64,000 nucleotides of DNA from Natroniella sp046097105 (GCF_046097105.1 NZ_CP175562.1:1922001-1986000), one strand, 5' to 3'. Shown: positions 8,087-16,786, numbered from the stretch's first letter. A program made the numbers and translations. The notes: a model not told the origin generated them from the letters alone.

Positions 8087-9058
8087 TTACTTATAAGTTA
8101 TCCTTGGGTCTAAATATCCATAAAGTAAATCAGCCAAAAAATTCATTACCATCACCATTAATGCTATTAATAAAAAACTGGCCTGGGCCAACGGATAATC
8201 ATGCCTTTGAGCTGCTTGAATAATTTCAGTACCCAATCCCGGCCAACCAAATACATACTCAATCAACACCTGGCCACCTATCGCTTGTCCTAAAAATAAA
8301 GCTCCAGTTGTCACCACAGGCAATAAAGCATTCCGTGCAGCATGACGATAAAGAATAACCTTTTCCTTTAATCCTTTAGCATGACACATCTCTATAAAAT
8401 CTTCACCCAACACTTCCAACATCGTATTTCTCATCATCAATAACGGAGTTGCTAAAAAGTACAATCCTGCTACCACAGCCGGTAAAAATAAATGCCGTAA
8501 AAAATCTAGTGAGAAAAAGACATCAAATGTATTATAAGCTTCATAACCAGAACTTCTCATTCCTGAATGCGGAAACCAACCTAGTCTAAAAGAAAAGAAC
8601 ATAATAAATAACATTCCCACCCAAAATGTAGGTGCAGATCTAAAAGTTAATGCTATTGAGATCAAAGTTGCTTCCTGCTTACTGCCCCGCTTCCAGGCCA
8701 AATAAGCTCCCACTAGTATTCCAATTACATAAGCAATCAACATAGCAGATAACATCAACATCAAAGTATTAATCACTTTATCTCCTATTACTTCCATCAC
8801 CGGTCTTCTATAATAAAATGAACGTCCTAAATCTCCTCTGACAGCATCAGATAAAAAAGAAAAATACTGTTGATATAAAGGCTGATCAAGTCCTAACCGC
8901 TGGATCATTGCTTCTCTAGCCTCAACACTAATAGAAGGATCTACCACTGCTGCTGTTGGATCTCCAGGCATCAATCTAAACATAAAAAATATAATAGTTG
9001 CTACTACAACTAAACTCAAAATAGTCTGCCCTAATCTTTTTAAAATCATCTTAATCAT
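8087..9058 (-). CDS. oppB: Peptide ABC transporter permease B
   Basis: An inner-membrane permease of 323 aa with six helices. It starts MIKMILKRLGQTILSL, and has the family signatures PGDPTAA (about residue 30), RLGLDQPLYQQY and LGRSFYYRRPV. The EAA loop is CHAKGLKEKVILYRHAARNALLP. The ATG at 9058 has GGAGGTG about 10 nt upstream. It is the first of the four-gene permease/ATPase segment and is separated from the upstream binding-protein gene by a strong hairpin terminator (9101-9136), so its expression must come from read-through or an unseen promoter. Confidence 0.9.
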   Translation of the reverse strand: MIKMILKRLGQTILSLVVVATIIFFMFRLMPGDPTAAVVDPSISVEAREAMIQRLGLDQPLYQQYFSFLSDAVRGDLGRSFYYRRPVMEVIGDKVINTLMLMLSAMLIAYVIGILVGAYLAWKRGSKQEATLISIALTFRSAPTFWVGMLFIMFFSFRLGWFPHSGMRSSGYEAYNTFDVFFSLDFLRHLFLPAVVAGLYFLATPLLMMRNTMLEVLGEDFIEMCHAKGLKEKVILYRHAARNALLPVVTTGALFLGQAIGGQVLIEYVFGWPGLGTEIIQAAQRHDYPLAQASFLLIALMVMVMNFLADLLYGYLDPRITYK

Positions 9059-9100
9059 TTTTAGCCATCACCTCCATAAGCAATATTAATTTTATAAAAA

Positions 9101-9136
9101 AAAAGAATAGTTAGGAATATTCCTAGCTATTCTTTT
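9101..9136 (-). terminator. Terminator/attenuating hairpin between binding protein and oppB
   Basis: A near-perfect 16-bp stem from aaaagaatag to ctattctttt, followed on the minus strand by nine T residues. It lies between the binding-protein stop (9153) and oppB. It would lower permease expression relative to the binding protein, a common arrangement in ABC importers. Confidence 0.85.
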
Positions 9137-9152
9137 AATTATGAATGATTAT

Positions 9153-10811
9153 TTACTCTTCTGGTAGATATAATCTGCCATTTGAATCCCAAACATATCC
9201 TGCTTCTTCTAAAATCTCTCTAGCTCTTTCTAAATCAAATTCATAGTTAGTCATATCATCGTTGGCCCAAAATTCATTAGCAGGAGAAAGTACTGCTCCA
9301 GCTCCACCAGCTTGACCATAACCATGAATTAAAGCATCAATTATAGTATCATAATCGACAGTATGAGCCATTGCTTTTCTAAGTTCAAGGTTATCAAATG
9401 GTGCCTCTCTTAAATTGAATCCTACATAATAATAACCAATATCAGGTGCTTCAGTCAATGTTAAATGATCTATCTCTCTCGCCTGCTCAATATGAAGTGG
9501 CTCAAATCTCCAAGCATTCATATCAGCTTCTCCTTGTTCTAAAGCTCCTAATACACCTTCAGCATGACCATACAATACCTGGAGTAATCCATCAATCTTC
9601 GGCGGAGTAAAGTGTTCTTCATTAGCAGCTAACTTAATCTCTTCTCCTCTTCTCCAGTATTCAAATTTGAATGGTCCACTACCAATAGGTTCTGGGTTAT
9701 CCCATTCATCTGGATGAGTTATCTCTTCACCATCTACAACACCTGACCAGATATGCTCTGGTAAGATAGGTATTTGGGCCAACGTATTTGTAATGAATGG
9801 TGCATAAGGTTCAACTAAATTAAATCTAACTACATCATCAGCTACTACCTCTACACTATCTACAGGATTTAAGAAAGTATCAAAATAAGGTACACCCCAC
9901 TCTAACATATAATCGAAGGTAAATTTAACATCATCTACAGTCACTTCTTCTCCATCATGAAAATCCATTCCGTCTCTTAATGTAACATCTACCGTTACAT
10001 CATCAACAATTTCCCAGCCTTCCGCAGCTGATGGAGTAGGTTCTACATCAGGACTTAAACGTACTAATTTATCATAAACTAACCTAAGTAACTTCCACTC
10101 CCATACAGTTTGAGCTGTCATTGGATTTAAGGTATCCAAATCTTGCGTTGAAGCTATCTCAAGCACAGTATCGTCAGTCAATGGCTCAATCTCTACTGGA
10201 GTCCATTCATTATAAATCCCCTCTCCTGGCATCACGATAAAGTTATCGAACTTTTCATGATTGTAAGCTTGATATTCATCTCTATAATAAAGTGCAATCT
10301 TAGGAATATCTTGAGCTAACATCTCTTGTAAATCATGAACTACCTCTTGTCTTTTCTCAACCTCCATTTCTTCTCGTTGGGCTTCTGCTAATTGATCATA
10401 TTCTTGATTAAAATAACCATAAGCATTATTCCCTCCAGGCATATCCTGGGAACTATGAAAGTTAGAGTACAAGAACATATCAGGATCTAATCGCTCAATT
10501 CTTCCTGACCATCCTAAGATAAAAGCATTAAAATCCTTCTCTTCAGCATCAAAGACCCTTTCAATCAATGAATTAAACTCTAATGGTCGAACATTCACAT
10601 CTATCCCTAACTCTTCCCAATTTTCTGCCACCATAAAAGCAGCTTCATATCTTACTGGGTCATACTCCGCAGTAGTTGTATACATAGTAACCTCCGGGAC
10701 TTGAGTCAATCCCTCAACTGATACATCAGCCCCTTCTTCACCACAACCAACTACTACTAATCCCAAGACTAATACCAACAAAACAACTACAATATTTCTA
10801 GTCTTAGCCAT
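9153..10811 (-). CDS. Peptide ABC transporter substrate-binding lipoprotein with circularly permuted domain order
   Basis: A 552-aa lipoprotein of the SBP_bac_5 (OppA/DppA) family. Residues 1-23 are a lipoprotein signal with lipobox VVGC (Cys23). The order of the fold is unusual. Residues about 41-206 (DPVRYEAAFMVAENWEELGI, FNAFILGWSG, KIALYYRDEYQAY) correspond to the C-terminal third of ordinary family members. Residues about 210-552 (LDTLNP, LRLVYDKLV, AAEGWEI, LRDGMDFHDGEEVTVDDVKF, PIGSGPFKFEYW, GFNLREAPFDN) correspond to the usual N-terminal two thirds. The chain stops at GRLYLPEE, exactly where an ordinary protein would continue into the segment found here at residue 41. The gene is first in the opp operon, behind a consensus promoter, and ends at a terminator. 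Peptide is the likely ligand, given the neighbours. Confidence 0.88.
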   Translation of the reverse strand: MAKTRNIVVVLLVLVLGLVVVGCGEEGADVSVEGLTQVPEVTMYTTTAEYDPVRYEAAFMVAENWEELGIDVNVRPLEFNSLIERVFDAEEKDFNAFILGWSGRIERLDPDMFLYSNFHSSQDMPGGNNAYGYFNQEYDQLAEAQREEMEVEKRQEVVHDLQEMLAQDIPKIALYYRDEYQAYNHEKFDNFIVMPGEGIYNEWTPVEIEPLTDDTVLEIASTQDLDTLNPMTAQTVWEWKLLRLVYDKLVRLSPDVEPTPSAAEGWEIVDDVTVDVTLRDGMDFHDGEEVTVDDVKFTFDYMLEWGVPYFDTFLNPVDSVEVVADDVVRFNLVEPYAPFITNTLAQIPILPEHIWSGVVDGEEITHPDEWDNPEPIGSGPFKFEYWRRGEEIKLAANEEHFTPPKIDGLLQVLYGHAEGVLGALEQGEADMNAWRFEPLHIEQAREIDHLTLTEAPDIGYYYVGFNLREAPFDNLELRKAMAHTVDYDTIIDALIHGYGQAGGAGAVLSPANEFWANDDMTNYEFDLERAREILEEAGYVWDSNGRLYLPEE

Positions 10812-11060
10812 TTTTTAATTCTCTCCTCCTCAAATTCTTATAATTTTTCGATGTTTCAAAATATTCTCCCTACTCTCTTCTTTTACTTCACCTCCTAAAT
10901 TAATTAGGTCCTATTTTTAACATCATTGAATTTGCATTGATATTAAACTTACATTAATTAGACCTAATAAAACAATTCATAACTAAAAATAACTTGAGTT
11001 AATACAGATAACTTAAGCTTAATTTAGTTATGATGTAAGAGTTTTGTGATATTTAAGTTA
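10812..11060 (-). promoter_or_regulatory. Long structured 5' UTR of the opp operon
   Basis: About 240 nt between the promoter and the start codon. Two long-range inverted repeats are visible: CATAACTAAA with its complement (10978-11033), and ATTAGGTC with GACCTAAT (10904-10968). A GGAGGTGA near 10890 is not followed by a usable ORF. No known riboswitch consensus is recognised. Confidence 0.4.
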
Positions 11061-11089
11061 ATTATACAAACATTTTCTAATGTTGTCAA
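11061..11089 (-). promoter_or_regulatory. Consensus sigma-A promoter of the opp operon with palindromic spacer
   Basis: On the minus strand, TTGACA (11089-11084), exactly 17 nt, then TATAAT (11066-11061). The spacer contains AACATT-AGAA-AATGTT, an inverted repeat that could be a repressor site overlapping the promoter. Confidence 0.8.
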
Positions 11090-11100
11090 GAAAAATAAAA

Positions 11101-11134
11101 AACTCATAAATATTAAGCTTAATATTTATGAGTT
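11101..11134 (-). terminator. Terminator of the uppP-like gene
   Basis: A perfect 34-bp palindrome (aactcataaatatt aagctt and complement) followed by TTTTTTATTTTT on the minus strand, 44 nt after the stop codon. Confidence 0.85.
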
Positions 11135-11177
11135 AGTTTTATTGTAATTTATTCTTTTTTATAATTCCACTCTACTC

Positions 11178-11954
11178 TTATCCAACTAGCCAGATTACCA
11201 AAAATCCTAGAGCCCAACAATAATAAGCAAACAAACTCAACCGTTGTTTTTCAACAATCTTTAATAATAATTTAAGTGCTAGATAACCAGATATCACTGA
11301 AGTCATTGTTCCCACAATAATTTGAAGAACAGTTATCTCCCCAATACCTACTCGCATCAAATCAACAGCCTGTAATAAAGTGGCTCCTAAAACAACAGGA
11401 ATGGATAATAAAAAAGAATAACGTACAGCTAACTCTCTATCTAGACCCTTAAATAAACCTGCTATAATTGTAGTTCCTGAACGAGAAAGACCAGGAAAGA
11501 TAGCAGCAGCCTGAGCAAAACCAACTACTAACGAATCACTAAATTCCATCTCTTCCATCTTCCGACCATCATCATTGACTCGTTCAGAAATCCAAAGCAA
11601 GGTTCCTGTGACTAATAACATCACACCTACCACTATTGTAGAGGCAAACACTCCCTCAAAAAAGCCCTTGAATATAACTCCAATCACTCCAGCAGGAATA
11701 ATTCCAATCAAGATATACTTAGTAAATTTTCTATATTTAAAGCTTGATCTAAATTTAGTAATTCCAATTATATCCTGCCAAAATACAATCATAATTGCAA
11801 TCAATGTTCCAAAATGTAAAAATATACTTAAAGTTAATCGTTCTTGAATTCCAAATAAATGTTGTACAAGTACTAAATGCCCTGAACTACTAACAGGCAT
11901 CGGATCTACTATACCTTGTACAATTCCTAAAATTATAACTTCAATTAAGTCCAT
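11178..11954 (-). CDS. uppP: UppP/BacA-family undecaprenyl-diphosphatase (divergent active-site motif)
   Basis: A 258-aa polytopic membrane protein of the BacA family, which recycles undecaprenyl diphosphate to the monophosphate lipid carrier and confers bacitracin resistance. The second conserved block is intact: Q-A-A-A-I-F-P-G-L-S-R-S-G-T-T, including the essential Arg. The first block reads GIVQGIVDPMPVSSSGHL where the family has GxxEGxTEFLPxSSxGH. Thus the first conserved Glu is Gln and the second is Asp, with Pro-Met replacing Phe-Leu. The protein may be a paralogue with altered activity. Start ATG with AGGAGG upstream; it is a single gene with its own terminator. Confidence 0.85.
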   Translation of the reverse strand: MDLIEVIILGIVQGIVDPMPVSSSGHLVLVQHLFGIQERLTLSIFLHFGTLIAIMIVFWQDIIGITKFRSSFKYRKFTKYILIGIIPAGVIGVIFKGFFEGVFASTIVVGVMLLVTGTLLWISERVNDDGRKMEEMEFSDSLVVGFAQAAAIFPGLSRSGTTIIAGLFKGLDRELAVRYSFLLSIPVVLGATLLQAVDLMRVGIGEITVLQIIVGTMTSVISGYLALKLLLKIVEKQRLSLFAYYCWALGFLVIWLVG

Positions 11955-12028
11955 CTTCTTCCTCCTATACTACCATCTACTTATTTAAAACTAATTCTAT
12001 TATATCATCTTTGTTAGTTAAAAATCAA

Positions 12029-12098
12029 TTGATATATAGTGTCAGTAGTCTATGTCTGTGAAATTCTAAAGGTTTTGAACTTAATCTTTTACTGACAC
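12029..12098. repeat. Short inverted-repeat element (about 70 bp), relative of the 160-bp MITE
   Basis: The left end TTGATATATAGTGTCAGTA is identical to 32686-32704 and closely similar to the left end of the 160-bp element at 21240 and 55063. The right end TACTGACAC (12090-12098) is the exact complement of GTGTCAGTA at 12039-12047. There is no coding capacity. Confidence 0.6.
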
Positions 12099-12140
12099 AT
12101 AATTGTAATTAACCCTAATTACTAGTTACTAATCACTACA

Positions 12141-13352
12141 TTACAGCTTAGCTTTCAACTTCTTCACCAACTCTTGCATCTGATTTGAAGTTTCAGTCAG
12201 TTTATTAGCTGATTCAGCCAACTCATGAATAGTAGCTCCTTGTTCTTCTGTAAAAGCACTTGCTTCCTCAGTTGCAGCAGCATTATCTTCTAACGCAGCA
12301 GATATATTTTCAATTAGGCCTACCGTCTTTTCTGTACTACTAACTGTATTTTCTTGAATTTCTTGTACCATTGCTCCTATCCTCTCTACAGCTTCAGTAG
12401 AGTTCTCCGCTAAATTCTTAATCTCCTGTGCTACAACTGCAAAACCACGACCATGCTCTCCTGCCCGAGCAGCTTCAATGGAAGCATTTAAAGCTAATAA
12501 ATTTGTTTGACTGGCAATCTTTTCAATTGTTGTAACCGCTTCTTCGATCTGTTCAGATGTATTCTCCGACATTTCAGCTAGATTCTTAATTTCTTCCGTT
12601 GCTTCTTGAGCATTGACTGCTTGCTCTTGACTACGCTCTGAAATTTCAATCACATTATTAGTTAATTGATCAGAGGCTGCCCTTAACTCATCACTAGAAG
12701 ATGCCAAGTCTTCAGAAACATTTGTTACGTTAGTACTTGCTCCCTCTAAAGTATCAATTGTTGTTCCTAGCTCCATAAAGGCAGCAATATAAGTCTCCAT
12801 TGCTACTTGCATATCTAAGTTAGTGATACGTAAAAAAGCCATTACTGCATCTGGAATTTTAGCTGGTTGATCTTGAAAGTAATCTATTATTTTAGGAATC
12901 GTCAAGTTATAATAAGTAGCATAGCCACCAATATAGTACTTTGGCCCTAAATTGATCCTATCATGCATCTTACCGATTTTAAATCTTTCTTTAAAATAAT
13001 TTACATCATATCCTCCATCAACTCCATCAACCAACTCCAAAAAATATTGCTTTTGGGTCTTACTCAACCTTTCTACCGTACTGTGTTGATCAATGATCTT
13101 CTTTAATGGGCCAAAACTATAAATATGCTCATAAAATTCATCGACTACTTGATCAACAACCTCATAAAAGAGTTCCTTCATCTCCTCTAATAATTCTAGA
13201 TCACGGTCAGTAAACTTAACAATCTCTTTCCGATGTGCAATCTCATCTTTAGTCAGATCTTCTATACTAGAAATTCCTCCAGACATTTTACTCATCATTT
13301 CATGAGGATTAACTCCTTTCTTCATCATCATTTTCAGATCTTCTTGTTTCAT
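12141..13352 (-). CDS. Globin-coupled methyl-accepting chemotaxis protein (HemAT-like aerotaxis sensor)
   Basis: A soluble chemoreceptor of 403 aa without membrane helices. Residues about 40-200 are a protoglobin haem-binding domain. The proximal haem ligand is His130 in IGKMHDRINLGPKYYIGGY, equivalent to the His of Bacillus HemAT. Residues about 205-403 are the signalling domain with the CheA/CheW-binding hairpin tip (IEKIASQTNLLALNASIEAA, then RAGEHGRGFAVVA). It should sense O2 (or NO/CO) and steer motility, in this likely anaerobe probably as a repellent response. The ATG has AAAGGAGG upstream. The gene directly follows fxsA with a 27-nt gap and may be co-transcribed. The N-terminal 38 residues are Met/Lys rich and outside the globin fold. 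Confidence 0.92.
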   Translation of the reverse strand: MKQEDLKMMMKKGVNPHEMMSKMSGGISSIEDLTKDEIAHRKEIVKFTDRDLELLEEMKELFYEVVDQVVDEFYEHIYSFGPLKKIIDQHSTVERLSKTQKQYFLELVDGVDGGYDVNYFKERFKIGKMHDRINLGPKYYIGGYATYYNLTIPKIIDYFQDQPAKIPDAVMAFLRITNLDMQVAMETYIAAFMELGTTIDTLEGASTNVTNVSEDLASSSDELRAASDQLTNNVIEISERSQEQAVNAQEATEEIKNLAEMSENTSEQIEEAVTTIEKIASQTNLLALNASIEAARAGEHGRGFAVVAQEIKNLAENSTEAVERIGAMVQEIQENTVSSTEKTVGLIENISAALEDNAAATEEASAFTEEQGATIHELAESANKLTETSNQMQELVKKLKAKL

Positions 13353-13379
13353 GTTATTACCTCCTTTAAGAAACTTATT

Positions 13380-13853
13380 TTAATCAATCTCTTCATAATC
13401 ATCAATGTCTATTATAGTTTCATCATCATCTTTATTCTGATTATAATCTTGATTTACACTGCTTGGCCCAAAATTAAAGCTACCTGTAATTATCTTCCCT
13501 TTAAATTTATCCTTAACAATAGATCTAATCCTAGCTCTTGTAAAAGGAATGATTAAAGAAAAACCAGCTAAATCAGTCAATAAACCAGGCGTCAATAGCA
13601 TTGCTGCTCCAATTAAAACCAACAGACCATCAATTAACTCATCTTTAGGCATCTTAGCCTGAGCCAAAGTAAATTTAGTCTTACCTATAATAGCTAGTCC
13701 TTGTAATTTAGCTAAAGAAACTCCAACTATTCCAGTACTAGCTACTAAAAGAATAGTCCAGCCAACTCCCACATATTCACCAACCTTAATTAAAAAAAAG
13801 AGTTCTGCTAACGGAACAAGAGTAAAGAGTAAAATTAATTTTACCACTATCAA
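13380..13853 (-). CDS. fxsA: FxsA family membrane protein
   Basis: A 157-aa protein with four hydrophobic segments in the first 110 residues. It starts with the family-typical LLFTLVPLAELFFLIKVG, then GWTILLVASTGIVGVSLAKLQG and LIGAAMLLTPGLLTDLAGF. A polar tail rich in Asp/Asn/Glu follows. FxsA in E. coli overproduction relieves phage T7 exclusion by the F plasmid; its normal role is unclear. It lies behind pyk as in Bacillus (ytzA), though a terminator (13950-13977) separates them here. Confidence 0.88.
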   Translation of the reverse strand: MIVVKLILLFTLVPLAELFFLIKVGEYVGVGWTILLVASTGIVGVSLAKLQGLAIIGKTKFTLAQAKMPKDELIDGLLVLIGAAMLLTPGLLTDLAGFSLIIPFTRARIRSIVKDKFKGKIITGSFNFGPSSVNQDYNQNKDDDETIIDIDDYEEID

Positions 13854-13949
13854 CCCACCTTCTTCAATTATACTTTATATATTCTTTATCAAGAATTATT
13901 ATCCTTTATTATCACAAAATTTTAATCTCTATTACCAATTATATAAATA

Positions 13950-13977
13950 AAGGTGCGTAGCTTAAGCCACGCACCTT
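13950..13977 (-). terminator. Terminator of the accDA-pfkA-pyk operon
   Basis: The stem aaggtgcgt / acgcacctt lies directly after the pyk stop, with a short T-rich stretch on the minus strand. Confidence 0.75.
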
Positions 13978-13983
13978 AAAAAA

Positions 13984-15735
13984 CTATAAAACTCTAGTTT
14001 CACCTTTATAAACCAATCCACGAATACTATCTACAGTTACGATATCACCTGTCTCCAATTTATTCATGATATTTTGAGCACCAACAATTACAGGAATATT
14101 AAGCTGTAACCCTATAATTGCAGCATGAGAAGTCAATCCGCCCTCTTGTGTAATAATTGCTGAACATTTTTCCATAACCGAAGTAAACTTTTCATCAGTC
14201 ATCGAAGTAACCAAAATACTCTGCTCTTGAATCTCTCTTTTAGCCTCCTCAGCACTATTCACAATACAGACTCGTCCACTAGCTGACCTCTTGCCAATTC
14301 CTATACTTTGAGTTATTACTTCACCAACAGTGTGTACTTTTAATAAATTAGTTGTACCTGTAATTCCAACCGGAGTTCCTGCAGTAATCACTACCACATC
14401 TCCATGATCAATAAATTCATTATTTAAGGCAGCACTAACTGATTCATCAATCATCTCATCAGTTGATTCAGTTTCATTGACTAATACCGGCTTAACTCCC
14501 CAAGATAAAGATAACCTATTTAATACCTTTTTGCTGGGAGTTGCTGCAATAATGGGTGGATAAGGACGATATTTAGAAACCATTCGCGCAGTATAACCAG
14601 AACGAGTAGAAGTAATGATAGCTGCTGCTTCTAAATTAGATGCAGTCTTACAAGTAGCATAACTGATCGAACTTGTCGTCGATTTTTGAGCATTATCACT
14701 TATCTCCAAAAATAAATTATGCTCTAATGCTTTTTCAGTCTCTAATGCAATTCGTGCCATTGTTTTCACAGCTTCAACTGGATAATCTCCAGCAGCAGTT
14801 TCACCAGATAACATTGTAGCATCTGTACCATCATGTATTGCATTAGCAACATCACTGGCCTCAGCTCTTGTTGGTCGAGGATTTCTAATCATTGAATCTA
14901 ACATCTGAGTAGCAGTAATTACAGGCTTACCCGCCTCATTGCACTTACTGATCATCATCTTTTGAGCTTCTGGAACTTTTTCAGGAGGGATTTCAACCCC
15001 TAAATCACCCCGAGCTACCATTAGGCCATCTGAAACATCAAGAATTTCTTCGATATTTTCTACACCTTCTTGGTTCTCGATCTTAGGAATAATATTAATA
15101 TCAGCGTTATGTTCTTCTAAAATTTCTCTAATTGCTAATACATCATCAGCTTTTCGCACAAAAGAAGCAGCAATAAAATCTACTCCCTGCTCAATTCCAA
15201 ATTCAATATCTGCAATATCTTTATCAGTAATAGCAGGTAGCTTAACCGATACCCCTGGTAGATTAACCCCTTTTCTAGAACCTAACTGACCACCATTGAT
15301 CACTTCACAAACAATCTCTGGTTCTTTTATTTCTATTACCTTTAACTCAATTAATCCATCATCAATTAATATTCTCTTACCCTCAGAAATATCATGGGGC
15401 AGCTCTTGATAATTAATTGATGCTTTAGTAGCAGTTCCTTCGATCTCTTCAGTTGTCAATGTGAATTTCTGTCCTGCTTCTAACTCTATCTTTTGATCAT
15501 TTTCTAACATTCCCGTTCTAATCTCTGGCCCTTTAGTATCGAGTAATATAGCTACCGGTTTCTCTTTCTCTATAGCTAATTCTCTAATTAAATCAATTCT
15601 AGCTTGATGCTCTTGGTGATCACCATGTGAGAAATTCAAACGAGCTACATTCATTCCTGCATCGATTAATTCCGTTAAAGTCTCTTTATCATCACTAGCA
15701 GGGCCAATGGTACAGACAATTTTAGTCCTTCTCAT
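13984..15735 (-). CDS. pyk: Pyruvate kinase with C-terminal PEP-utiliser domain
   Basis: Glycolytic pyruvate kinase (PEP + ADP to pyruvate + ATP), 583 aa. Residues 1-475 hold the catalytic core: RRTKIVCTIGPAS, NFSHG, LLDTKGPEIRTG, the active-site lysine in IIPKIEN, MVARGDLGVEIP, and MLDSMIRNPRPTRAEASDVANAI split around the ATQ block. Residues about 478-583 add the extra PEP-utilising-type domain seen in Bacillus and clostridial enzymes, with GGLTSHAAIIG, where the phospho-His equivalent is present. It is the last gene of accD-accA-pfkA-pyk, 31 nt after pfkA. Start ATG with a GGGGGGAAGGG site. Confidence 0.96.
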   Translation of the reverse strand: MRRTKIVCTIGPASDDKETLTELIDAGMNVARLNFSHGDHQEHQARIDLIRELAIEKEKPVAILLDTKGPEIRTGMLENDQKIELEAGQKFTLTTEEIEGTATKASINYQELPHDISEGKRILIDDGLIELKVIEIKEPEIVCEVINGGQLGSRKGVNLPGVSVKLPAITDKDIADIEFGIEQGVDFIAASFVRKADDVLAIREILEEHNADINIIPKIENQEGVENIEEILDVSDGLMVARGDLGVEIPPEKVPEAQKMMISKCNEAGKPVITATQMLDSMIRNPRPTRAEASDVANAIHDGTDATMLSGETAAGDYPVEAVKTMARIALETEKALEHNLFLEISDNAQKSTTSSISYATCKTASNLEAAAIITSTRSGYTARMVSKYRPYPPIIAATPSKKVLNRLSLSWGVKPVLVNETESTDEMIDESVSAALNNEFIDHGDVVVITAGTPVGITGTTNLLKVHTVGEVITQSIGIGKRSASGRVCIVNSAEEAKREIQEQSILVTSMTDEKFTSVMEKCSAIITQEGGLTSHAAIIGLQLNIPVIVGAQNIMNKLETGDIVTVDSIRGLVYKGETRVL

Positions 15736-15766
15736 TCCCTTCCCCCCTTTATTCTATCACTACTTT

Positions 15767-16765
15767 TTATAATGATAATATATCAGCTAATTCATATAAT
15801 CCTTCATCTACATCTTTTTGACTTTCAATAGCTTCTTCAATTTCAGCAACCTCTATCTGATCATGAATCACACCAACCATCTTATTTGTCTCTCCTGTTA
15901 ATAATACATCTACAGCAGCTGCTCCTAATCTAGTAGCTAGTAATCTATCTTGGGCTGTCGGAGTACCTCCACGTTGCAAATGTCCTAATACCGTTACTCT
16001 TGTTTCTAAACCGATTCTTTTGCTAATTTCCTCTCCCAAAGCAAATGCTTTACTTTCATTTAAGTCACGACTGGTTTGAAAGTTATCTCCAATACCCTCA
16101 GCTACTAAAATAATACTATGTAATTTTCCTCGTTCATAACCAGCTTCTAACTTTTGACAGACTTGATCAAGATCAAAATCAAACTCTGGAATCAGAATCG
16201 ACTCTGCTCCTCCTGCTAGTCCAGACATTAATGTCAAGAAGCCAGAATGTCTACCCATAGCTTCAATTACAAAGGTTCTTTCATGGGAAGTGGCTGTATC
16301 TCTAATCTTATTCATAGCATCTAAGATAGTGTTTAGAGCAGTGTCATAACCAATAGAATAATCAGTACAAGCAATATCATTATCTATGGTTCCTGGAATT
16401 CCAACCGTTTTAATATCCGATTCTTCTCCTAATAATTGAGCTCCTTTAAATGAACCATCACCACCAATAATCACCAATCCATCAGCACCGATATACTTTA
16501 ATTGTTCTACTGCTTTTCTTCTACCCTCTTTACTCCTAAACTCTTCACTACGAGCTGACCTTAAAAATGTTCCACCGCGATGAATAATATCTGCTACTGA
16601 ACGCCGCTCTAAAGGCTCAAAATCTCCTTCAATTAAACCAGCATATCCTCTTTTAACTCCTATTATTTTCAAACCTTCATAAATTCCTTTTCTAACAACT
16701 GCCCTGATAGCAGCATTCATTCCCGGTGCATCCCCTCCACTAGTTAAGACAGCCACCTTTTTCAT
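15767..16765 (-). CDS. pfkA: ATP-dependent 6-phosphofructokinase
   Basis: Converts fructose 6-phosphate to the 1,6-bisphosphate. The 332 aa carry all landmarks: LTSGGDAPGMNAAIRA, IIGGDGSFKGA (Gly at the ATP position, so ATP- rather than PPi-dependent), PGTIDNDI with the catalytic Asp, MGRHSGFL and LGHLQRGGTPTAQDR. The start ATG follows GGGGGAG. It sits between accA (21-nt gap) and pyk (31-nt gap), the same operon order as in Bacillus. Confidence 0.97.
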   Translation of the reverse strand: MKKVAVLTSGGDAPGMNAAIRAVVRKGIYEGLKIIGVKRGYAGLIEGDFEPLERRSVADIIHRGGTFLRSARSEEFRSKEGRRKAVEQLKYIGADGLVIIGGDGSFKGAQLLGEESDIKTVGIPGTIDNDIACTDYSIGYDTALNTILDAMNKIRDTATSHERTFVIEAMGRHSGFLTLMSGLAGGAESILIPEFDFDLDQVCQKLEAGYERGKLHSIILVAEGIGDNFQTSRDLNESKAFALGEEISKRIGLETRVTVLGHLQRGGTPTAQDRLLATRLGAAAVDVLLTGETNKMVGVIHDQIEVAEIEEAIESQKDVDEGLYELADILSL

Positions 16766-16786
16766 GCTACACTCCCCCTTACAATT

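Noticed and set aside
10870..10900. Strong GGAGGTGA in the opp leader as a hidden small gene
   Set aside because: The codons after it are GTG AAG TAA, and no longer frame follows; treated as part of the untranslated leader.
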